From: JANNMJ01 sp031426455 | GTDB taxonomy: Bacteria > Bacteroidota > Bacteroidia > Cytophagales > Hymenobacteraceae | Reading direction: 5' to 3' | DNA: 9,473 nucleotides | NCBI GenBank assembly: GCA_031426455.1 | Contig: JANPLI010000010.1 | Location: 1 to 9,473 of the forward strand | Shown here: positions 1-5,728 of the stretch, one piece after another | Position numbering within the stretch: the stretch's first letter is position 1 | Layout of the letters: each line of letters starts with the position of its first letter | Translations under genes and position numbers: made by a program | Notes under the pieces: generated by a model | Database searches by the model: none | Seen by the model: only the letters and a program-made list of their open reading frames with translations | What the model was told of the DNA's origin: nothing

Positions 1-35
1 CCACGGTGCCCCGGAAACGTTCCGGGGCGCCGTGG
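1..35 (-). terminator. Large hairpin, probable terminator of the M12B protease gene
   Basis: Positions 1-16 pair with 20-35 around a 3-nt loop (ACG). The 16-bp stem is perfect except for one T-G wobble at position 7. It lies 59 bp beyond the M12B stop codon in the direction of that gene's transcription, the expected place for a rho-independent terminator. The T-tract would have to lie left of base 1, outside the window, so the call is incomplete. On the plus strand the hairpin is followed by CGCGG with no T-run, so it does not look like a plus-strand terminator as seen here. Confidence 0.55.
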
Positions 36-93
36 CGCGGTTCATTGGTCAGGGTTTTCCTTTCAGGACCACCCAACGGAAGCTACTTCTCCC

Positions 94-3000
94 CTACTCC
101 ACGACCAGCCGCTGGGTGGCGGCACCGGTGCGGAGCAGGTAAATGGCAGCGGGCAGGCCCGTGAGATCCAGGGTGGCCGCGCCGGTGGCGTCGGTCAGGG
201 TGCGGCGGACTTCGCGGCCCGTCAGGTCGAGCAACTGCACGGCCGTGGCGGGCGTGGCTGCCTGCACGTTTAGCGTGCCGTGCGCCGGGTTCGGCCACAC
301 GCTGAGGGCAGCGGCCGGGGCGGGAGCAGCCATCGTCAGGCCCAGTGGCCGGCCGGCGCTGGACGTGGCCTGCACCTGGAAGTTATCGATCCGCAGCGTG
401 CCCACGCCGCTGGCGCCGCTGGCTGCCAACCGGAACGTGACGCTGGCCGCGCCGTTGAGCGCCGTCACGCCGGTCAGATCGAAGGTGAAGCCGCTAAACA
501 CGGTACCCACCGTGGCCGTGGTGGCTGTGGTGAAAGTGGTGCCGTTGGTGCTGTACGAGAGCGTCAGCGTGGGCGCGCCGGTGCTGGAGCGCTGCGCCTG
601 CACGTAGAGCTTGTAACCGCTGTAGTTCGGCAGCGAACCGCCGCTCAGCGCGAACTGGAAGTGACGGGTGTTGGTGCCGCTCGAATTGGCCATCGCCAGG
701 GCCGTGCCGGCCGTGGCGTTGGGGGTGAAAGCCGCCGCGTTGCTGGCCGTGCCGGTAAACGTAGTGAACGCTTCCGTGGACGAGGCCGTGGCCGTCACGC
801 CCATAGCCGTGACCGGCGTCAGGGTGGCGTAGCTGCTGCCAGCGTTGAAGTCGTAGTTGGCCACCGTGCGGGTCACGGCCGAGACAGTCGTCACGGTGAA
901 GCTGGTGGCCGAGGCAGCCGTCGTGGCGCCCGTCTTCAGCACCCGAATCAGGCCCGTGGTGGCGCCAGCCGGTACGGTGGTCGTGATGCTGGTGGCCGAA
1001 GCGACCGTGAAGCCGGCGCTCGTACCGTTGAACGTCACGCCGGTCGCGCCGGTGAAGTTGGTGCCGCTGATCGTCACGCTCGTGCCCACCGGGCCGGATG
1101 CGGGCGAGAACGACGTGATCGTCGGGTTCGTCACGGTGCCGGTGCTGATGGTCAAGTTGGCGTTCGAGATGTCGAAGAAGTAGTTGTCGGCCGCGGCCAC
1201 CATCACGCGGGCCGTGGTGGTCGCCGTGTTTGGTAGCGTCACCGATGCCGTGCCCGAGTTCGCCAGCCCGCTGGCCAGGGTGGTGGGGAAGGTCAGCCCG
1301 CCGTCCGTGGAGAGCAGGATATTGACCGTGGCGCACGAGATCGGGGTGGCCGTGGTGCCAGCCACGTTCCAGGTCACGGTGGTGGCGGCGCCGCCGGTCA
1401 GGGTCACGGCCGTGTTGGGGGCCGTCACGGCGAAGGCTGCGCCGGTATTCACCGTAGTCAGGGTCAGGGTGCTGCTCTGGTTGATTCCCCCTACGATGCG
1501 GCCGAGGGCAGGGCTGAAGTGCTGGTCGCGGACGGTGAGCCGGAACTTGAGCGACCGAGCCACCGTGGGCAGCGCCTCGCCGTAGGCCACCGTGTTGTTG
1601 CGCAGCTCGTTGAGGCGCGGGAAATAGCGCACGGGCGAGACCGTCGGGCTCCAGGTCCGGAAGAGCGGCACCGTCGAGCCGGCCGTCTGGGTGGTGGTGG
1701 ATTTCACCGGCGCGCCCTGGGCGCCGAGGTCCATCTCTTCCCAAACGTACGTCAGGGCGTCGCCGTCGGCATCAGTGGCGCTGCCGGTCAGCCGGAAGGG
1801 CGTGTTGGCCGGAATGCTCTTGTTGACGGGGGTACTGACCGTGGGCGGCGTGTTACCGCTGGCTGCCGACGTACCGCAGGGCGTGGAGAGGATGAAAGTG
1901 GTCATCTCCGAAAGGTTACCGCCGTGGAAGTAGGCGTCGGAGTTGGCCTGCAGGTCCTGGCTGGTACCGGTGCCGCCCGCGCCGGAGCCGTCGCAGATGC
2001 CGGCGTAGGCCATAATGGTCGAGCCGCTGCCTGGCTCCCAGGCGGTGGTCGCCTCACGGTTGCCGCCCGTGCAGGAGCCGGTCGAGCCGTTGAAGGGATG
2101 ATTGCCGCCGAACTGGTGCCCCACCTCGTGGGCCACGTAGTCGATGTCGAAAGGATCGCCTACCGGGCTGGGCGAACCGGTCACGCCGCCGGCTTTCTGG
2201 CCGGCAAGGCACACCACGCCAAGGCCCGCAATGCCGCCGCCGCCGGTGCTGAAGACGTGGCCAATGTCGTAGTTGGCCGTGCCGATGACCTGATCCACCC
2301 GGATCTGGTTCTGGTCCAGCATCGCCAGACCATCATTATTGGAATATGGGTCGGTGCTGGCGTTGGTGAAGATCAGCAGGTTCGTGTTGGCCACCAGCAC
2401 CAGCCGGACGCCCAGTTCCTTCTCGTAAACGCCCGTTACGCGGTTGATGCTCGTCGTCATCGCCGAGAGGGCCGACGTCGTGGTGCCGCCCGTAAACGCC
2501 GTGTACTCGCCGGTGGCGGCCAGCGCCAGCCGGTAGGTGCGCAGGGTGGTGCCAATGGCCGTTTGCACCCGTTGCGCCGTGCCAGCCGGCTGGGGCAGCG
2601 GGCCGGTGGTGCCCCGGTAGCCGCCGGCCGCATTGGTCAGCACCTGGCAGGCTTCCCGATGGCCGGACGCGGCGGCCGGGCGCAGGTCCTCCCGCCAGTA
2701 GCTGATCAGGCCACGCGCGGGCACGGCGGCATCCACGGGGTCGAGGTAGAACGTACCGCCGGGCTTGCGGCTCAGCACCTGGGCGTGGAAGCCGCGCGGC
2801 GTAAGGTCGGCGCGCAGCGTGGCGGTGGGGTCGTCGAGGCCGATGCCCGCGTAGGTTTTGATGCCGGGAAACTGCGCCGCCAGGGCGGGTTCCATAATCG
2901 GCGCTTCCACGAGGCGGAAGCGCGCCGTGCCGCCGTCGGGCGTGGGCAACGCGAAGACGAGGCCCGCCGTGGCGGTGCCTTCCAGCGGGGCCGCGGCCAG

Positions 3001-3219
3001 GGTGGCGGTCAGCGCAGCCAGGTCCGGCGCTACGGCGCGGTAGGCGGTCAGCCGGCCGGCCCACACCGAAGCGGGAACGGCCGCGCGGGCGGCGGGGGCT
3101 TCGTGCCAGAGGCTGGGCGAGGTGCCGGGGCGGGCATTCTGGGCGCGGCCGACACCCGGCACGGTGGCCAGGGTCGCAACCAACCCTAGCGAGGCCAGGG
3201 TAAGCGGGGTACGGTTCAT
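94..3219 (-). CDS. Reprolysin-like (M12B) zinc metallopeptidase with TIG domain and T9SS sorting domain
   Basis: This 1041-residue secreted protease has a signal peptide at about residues 1-26, with likely cleavage after GRA before Gln27. An N-terminal propeptide-like region precedes the catalytic domain at about 220-450. The catalytic domain has the complete metzincin zinc site H364-E365-x-x-H368-x-x-G371-x-x-H374 and a Met-turn (I-M403-A-Y-A). The flanking GSC and SDAYFH motifs match what I know of Bacteroidota reprolysin-like peptidases. Downstream are a PKD/cadherin-like module (about 457-590, starting NTPPTV and containing DADGDALTY), a beta-sandwich (about 595-692), an IPT/TIG domain (about 699-777) and a Thr/Ser/Ala-rich jelly-roll-like domain (about 785-950). 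The C-terminal type A sorting domain (about 970-1041) has VWPNPAHG, LDLTGREV, AIYLLR and terminal RLVVE. Such domains direct export by the type IX system and are usually removed or replaced by a surface anchor. The start at 3219 is chosen because it gives an immediate signal peptide. It probably has its own promoter, because a terminator lies between it and the M1 gene. The substrate is unknown. Confidence 0.94.
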   Translation of the reverse strand: MNRTPLTLASLGLVATLATVPGVGRAQNARPGTSPSLWHEAPAARAAVPASVWAGRLTAYRAVAPDLAALTATLAAAPLEGTATAGLVFALPTPDGGTARFRLVEAPIMEPALAAQFPGIKTYAGIGLDDPTATLRADLTPRGFHAQVLSRKPGGTFYLDPVDAAVPARGLISYWREDLRPAAASGHREACQVLTNAAGGYRGTTGPLPQPAGTAQRVQTAIGTTLRTYRLALAATGEYTAFTGGTTTSALSAMTTSINRVTGVYEKELGVRLVLVANTNLLIFTNASTDPYSNNDGLAMLDQNQIRVDQVIGTANYDIGHVFSTGGGGIAGLGVVCLAGQKAGGVTGSPSPVGDPFDIDYVAHEVGHQFGGNHPFNGSTGSCTGGNREATTAWEPGSGSTIMAYAGICDGSGAGGTGTSQDLQANSDAYFHGGNLSEMTTFILSTPCGTSAASGNTPPTVSTPVNKSIPANTPFRLTGSATDADGDALTYVWEEMDLGAQGAPVKSTTTQTAGSTVPLFRTWSPTVSPVRYFPRLNELRNNTVAYGEALPTVARSLKFRLTVRDQHFSPALGRIVGGINQSSTLTLTTVNTGAAFAVTAPNTAVTLTGGAATTVTWNVAGTTATPISCATVNILLSTDGGLTFPTTLASGLANSGTASVTLPNTATTTARVMVAAADNYFFDISNANLTISTGTVTNPTITSFSPASGPVGTSVTISGTNFTGATGVTFNGTSAGFTVASATSITTTVPAGATTGLIRVLKTGATTAASATSFTVTTVSAVTRTVANYDFNAGSSYATLTPVTAMGVTATASSTEAFTTFTGTASNAAAFTPNATAGTALAMANSSGTNTRHFQFALSGGSLPNYSGYKLYVQAQRSSTGAPTLTLSYSTNGTTFTTATTATVGTVFSGFTFDLTGVTALNGAASVTFRLAASGASGVGTLRIDNFQVQATSSAGRPLGLTMAAPAPAAALSVWPNPAHGTLNVQAATPATAVQLLDLTGREVRRTLTDATGAATLDLTGLPAAIYLLRTGAATQRLVVE

Positions 3220-3266
3220 TCGATGCGAATGGATGAAAATGATGAAAAACTGCCACCCGTCTTGCC

Positions 3267-3272
3267 ATTATA
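3267..3272 (-). promoter_or_regulatory. Candidate -10 element (TATAAT) for the M12B gene
   Basis: The minus strand reads TATAAT here, 47 bp upstream of the M12B start codon and in the one A/T-rich patch of the intergenic region. Bacteroidota primary sigma factors usually prefer TAnnTTTG with an upstream TTG. No good TAnnTTTG is present, so this is a candidate only. No -35 or -33 partner at normal spacing is convincing. Confidence 0.3.
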
Positions 3273-3276
3273 GCAA

Positions 3277-3293
3277 CCAAACGGGTAGTTTGG
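3277..3293. promoter_or_regulatory. Inverted repeat CCAAAC-N5-GTTTGG, possible operator
   Basis: A perfect 6-bp inverted repeat with a 5-bp spacer lies just upstream of the TATAAT candidate, 58-74 bp before the M12B start. A second inverted repeat, ACCCGT (3255-3260) and ACGGGT (3281-3286), overlaps it and flanks the TATAAT. Placement over a putative promoter suits a regulator site, but 6-bp repeats occur by chance and no known consensus is recognised. Confidence 0.25.
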
Positions 3294-3481
3294 CTCATCA
3301 AAGCTAGGGGCAGACGCTGCTGTCCGGCCCGACGCATTTTCACTTCTGCTCCTCCAATCAGCCCAAAAAGGCACCCCGGTACACGCCAAGACGGTTTTAG
3401 GCGGTATGTTATGTTTTCCGCACAGGCCGACCCTGGCTCCTGCCAGAAGGCCCGAGGTTATTAGGCAGCCAATCAGGCGCT

Positions 3482-3519
3482 AAAAAAAACCTCCACGGAT
3501 GCAACGGCATCCGTGGAGG
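3482..3519 (-). terminator. Rho-independent terminator of the M1 peptidase gene
   Basis: Bases 3490-3502 and 3507-3519 form a perfect 13-bp stem with a 4-nt loop (CGTT on the minus strand). On the minus strand it is followed at once by eight T residues (the A-run 3482-3489). It sits 108 bp beyond the M1 stop codon. The polarity of the T-run makes it a minus-strand terminator, so it separates the DUF885-M1 block from the M12B gene and implies that M12B is transcribed on its own. Confidence 0.9.
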
Positions 3520-3627
3520 CGGGAGGTGTTCAGCGGCCGCGCGGTGGCCGTGATGCACGGTAGCAGCAAGCTGTCCATCACCAGCGGGCGCCGCGAGGCT
3601 ACCTTTTGAAGCAGCCCTTATGCGCCC

Positions 3628-5574
3628 TCACCGCCCCGCTTCCCACACGTTATCCTTTGCGTTCACGTCGGGGGTGTAGAACGAGCCGAGCTTAATCGAT
3701 TTGATGCCCAGCATCCGGGTAGGAATGGGCACGTCCACGGCCGTGGCGCCGTCGGCCCACACCGCGGCAGTACGGTGGACGGTGCGGGTCCCGCCGTCGG
3801 CATAGGTGATGGTGAGGTCGATAGGAACCGGCTTGGCGCCGTGGGCTTCGACGCGCACGGTGCCATCCTGGCCACCAACGCCCAGCGTGACAGTGGCGAT
3901 GGCCAGGTCAGGCACCCCGCCTTCGTAGAACCAGCGGCGCCAGTACCAATTCAGGTTCTGGCCGGCCCCGGCGTTCATTGCCGTGAAGAAGTCGAGCGGC
4001 AGCGGGTGCTTGCCGTGCCAGGTGCGGATGTAGTGGTGCAGCGCCTTCGTAAAACCTTCTTCGCCAAGCATATCTTTCAGGTAGAGGTAGGCGAAGGCGG
4101 GCTTAAAGTACGAGTTCAGCCCGACGGCCGGGCCGGTGCCGAGCTGGGTGGTGAGGGTCATCACGGGCAGGTCGAACTCGGCGCCGGCCAGCCGGGTGTA
4201 GGGCTGGATGCCGTAGTCGTCGGTCAGCTTCGGCTCGATGAGCGGCGAAATCAGCCACTCACCGATGGTGGCCCAGCCCTCGTCCATCCAGCCGTACTGG
4301 GTTTCGTTGATGCCCATATAAAACGGGAACATCGTGTGGAAGATCTCGTGGTCGGTGAGCGTGATGGCGTCGTCGCGGTTTTCCTCCGGGTTGTCGTTCA
4401 CCATCATCGGGTACTCCATCTGGTCGAGGCCGTCGAACACGGTTTCGTGCGCGTACGGATAGGGCCACTTCGGAAAGGTGTAGCTCATCGCCTCCACGGT
4501 GCGGCGGGCGAAGCGGATGACCTCCTCGAAATCCTTATGCTTAGGGTCGTAGGCGGCATCGACGCGGGTCCGCCGACCGGTGGCGGGGTCCACGATGAGC
4601 GAGGTAGCCTGCCAGGTGTAGTGGTCAGAGGTGGCGAAGACGAAGTCGGTCACGTCGGTGGCCCGGAAACGCCAGGTATTAGTAGCGCTGGGGGCGGTCA
4701 CCTCGCCGTTACGGCACTCGTCAGCCGAGGCTACGGTCACGTAGCCGTCCTTGGTTTCGGCCTCACGCAAGCGCTTGACCACCTTTTTGGTCAGCACGGC
4801 ATCGGCATTGGTCAGGTCGCCGGTGGCCCAGACCACCACGTTGCGCGGCACGGTCACGGCCACGTCGAAGGTGCAGAAGTCGTGGTAAAACTCCGGCCCG
4901 CCGGTATAGGGCGTGCGGTTCCAGCCAGCCACATCGTCATAAACGGCGATGCGCGGGAAGAAATAGGCGATGAAGGCGGCGCCGGGCGCCACCTCGCCGG
5001 TACGCTGGTGGGAGCCTTGATTGAGGACGTACGAGTAAGCCAGTGACACCCGCACGGTGGTTTTCGACCCGATGGCGCGCGGCGCAGGCACGACGAGGTT
5101 CGTGTTGTCGGGCCGGAGCTTGGTCAGGTTCACGGCCGCGCCGCCGATGCTGAGGCGGTCGAGGGTCACGCCGTCGCCCACGTCGGTGGGGGCGAAGCGC
5201 CTATCGCGCGGGGCGCCCTTCTGGTAAAGGTTTGGGTAAAGCTTGAAGACCAGCGCCCTCAGCGAGTCGGGCGAGTTGTTCTGATAGTCGATCTCCACGG
5301 TGCCGCTCACGCGGCGGGTCGCAGGGTCGAACGCTACGGCAATGGTGTAGGCGGCAGTATTCTGCCAGTACTTCGGCCCCGGCTGACCGTCCAGGGCGCG
5401 GGTACCGGCGTCATACGCGGGCTGCAAATTGCGCGGAATCGGCAACGGGGCCGCAGCTGATGCTGGCAGACTGGTGGGCCCTTGGGCGCGGGCCAGCCCC
5501 AACGGCAACAAAGTGCCCGTCAGCAGCAGCGCGGGCCAGAGGGAAAAACAGTTCAGCAAGCAGTTGGCTTTCAT
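3628..5574 (-). CDS. M1 family zinc aminopeptidase-like metallopeptidase, exported
   Basis: This 648-residue protein belongs to peptidase family M1 (gluzincins), which cleave N-terminal residues from peptides. It has a signal peptide (residues 1-30, hydrophobic core followed by ARA before Gln31), an N-terminal beta-saddle domain (about 55-320) and a catalytic domain holding H409-E410-I-F-H413. The third zinc ligand E432 follows in WMDEGWA, giving exactly HExxH-x18-E. The substrate-binding motif is D-Q-M386-E387-Y-P-M instead of the classical GAMEN, and the probable catalytic Tyr is Y489 in NSYFKPA. The C-terminus (WEAGR) has no T9SS sorting domain, so it is expected in the periplasm or loosely in the envelope. 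An upstream in-frame ATG at 5697 would add 41 residues of repeat-derived low-complexity sequence; the start at 5574 is chosen because it begins the signal peptide. It lies 133 bp downstream of the DUF885 gene on the same strand with no T-tract terminator between, so co-transcription is plausible. True aminopeptidase activity is inferred. Confidence 0.95.
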   Translation of the reverse strand: MKANCLLNCFSLWPALLLTGTLLPLGLARAQGPTSLPASAAAPLPIPRNLQPAYDAGTRALDGQPGPKYWQNTAAYTIAVAFDPATRRVSGTVEIDYQNNSPDSLRALVFKLYPNLYQKGAPRDRRFAPTDVGDGVTLDRLSIGGAAVNLTKLRPDNTNLVVPAPRAIGSKTTVRVSLAYSYVLNQGSHQRTGEVAPGAAFIAYFFPRIAVYDDVAGWNRTPYTGGPEFYHDFCTFDVAVTVPRNVVVWATGDLTNADAVLTKKVVKRLREAETKDGYVTVASADECRNGEVTAPSATNTWRFRATDVTDFVFATSDHYTWQATSLIVDPATGRRTRVDAAYDPKHKDFEEVIRFARRTVEAMSYTFPKWPYPYAHETVFDGLDQMEYPMMVNDNPEENRDDAITLTDHEIFHTMFPFYMGINETQYGWMDEGWATIGEWLISPLIEPKLTDDYGIQPYTRLAGAEFDLPVMTLTTQLGTGPAVGLNSYFKPAFAYLYLKDMLGEEGFTKALHHYIRTWHGKHPLPLDFFTAMNAGAGQNLNWYWRRWFYEGGVPDLAIATVTLGVGGQDGTVRVEAHGAKPVPIDLTITYADGGTRTVHRTAAVWADGATAVDVPIPTRMLGIKSIKLGSFYTPDVNAKDNVWEAGR

Positions 5575-5575
5575 T

Positions 5576-5652
5576 GGCTGGGTGGTGGGGTGGTGAAGGT
5601 TGGGCCTGGGCCTGGGGTGTTGGGCCTTGGGTTTTGGGGCTTGGGCTTTTGG
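5576..5652 (-). repeat. Degenerate heptanucleotide array (consensus CCCAAnn) abutting the M1 start codon
   Basis: Read on the minus strand, the 77 bp split into eleven consecutive 7-bp units. They include CCAAAAG, CCCAAGC, CCCAAAA, CCCAAGG, CCCAACA, CCCCAGG and CCCAGGC, and end with CCCACCA and CCCAGCC directly before AATG. Eight of the eleven units begin CCC and nine have A at the fourth position. There are no indels across the array. This is the whole leader of the M1 gene and contains no Shine-Dalgarno site. The opposite strand carries seven G-runs of three or more. Confidence 0.7.
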
Positions 5653-5664
5653 CGGAACGGTTGC

Positions 5665-5677
5665 GGGGCGAAGCCCC
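5665..5677. repeat. Short GC hairpin (GGGGC-GAA-GCCCC), REP-like
   Basis: A perfect 5-bp stem with a 3-nt loop lies 31 bp beyond the DUF885 stop codon and before the M1 leader array. It has no T-run on either strand, so it is not a normal intrinsic terminator. It resembles the small dispersed intergenic palindromes common in bacteria and might stabilise the 3' end of the upstream message. Whether it is repeated elsewhere in the genome cannot be seen here. Confidence 0.35.
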
Positions 5678-5693
5678 TGGCTACACGCCCCTC

Positions 5694-5728
5694 CCATTCC
5701 TCATTCCTCATTCCTCATTCCTCATTCC
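5694..5728. repeat. Exact heptamer tandem repeat (TCATTCC) spanning the DUF885 stop codon
   Basis: Four exact copies of TCATTCC occupy 5701-5728, and a fifth unit at 5694-5700 differs by one base. On the minus strand the unit is GGAATGA. The first three copies (5728-5708) encode the last six residues of the DUF885 protein (GMRNEE) plus its TGA stop. Because 3 x 7 = 21, the repeat contains a stop once every seven codons in every frame. Confidence 0.9.

Larger units (their letters stand above)
3220..3481. other. Non-coding region upstream of the M12B gene
   Basis: The space between the M12B start and the terminator of the M1 gene holds no supported gene. The half nearest the M12B start is A/T-richer than the surroundings and contains a TATAAT hexamer and two short inverted repeats, listed separately. 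The part from about 3295 to 3480 shows only a weak 5-bp hairpin (CTGGC-TCCT-GCCAG) near 3430-3450 and nothing else I can assign. Confidence 0.6.

Noticed and set aside
280..1236. Plus-strand open frame of 318 codons opposite the C-terminal half of M12B
   Set aside because: Low-complexity Arg/Gly/His composition with no motif; antisense to the TIG and sorting-domain region.
1519..3189. Long plus-strand open frame (556 codons) opposite the M12B gene
   Set aside because: It is antisense to a clear protease gene. Its translation is rich in Arg, Gly, Ala and His without domains, as expected for a shadow frame in high-GC DNA.
2336..3343. GTG-started minus-strand frame with a GGAGGA upstream, overlapping the start of M12B
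   Set aside because: The Shine-Dalgarno-like GGAGGA is tempting, but most of the frame lies out of phase within the M12B coding sequence, the translation has no domain, and this phylum rarely uses such sites.
3400..3425. Plus-strand TATGTTTT, close to the Bacteroidota TAnnTTTG promoter element
   Set aside because: One mismatch, no good upstream TTG partner, and no plus-strand gene follows.
3480..3578. Small minus-strand frame of 32 codons between the M1 stop and its terminator
   Set aside because: It runs straight through the terminator stem and T-run, whose last bases supply its stop. No initiation signal or recognisable peptide.
3775..5046. Plus-strand open frame of 423 codons opposite the M1 gene
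   Set aside because: Val/Gly/His-rich shadow of the M1 coding sequence with no recognisable domain.
5575..5697. Extended M1 start at 5697 adding 41 residues
   Set aside because: The extension translates the repeat array into Pro/Lys/Ala low-complexity sequence and would bury the signal peptide.
5694..5728. TCATTCC array considered as a CRISPR
   Set aside because: The units are 7 bp with no spacers, and no cas gene is near.
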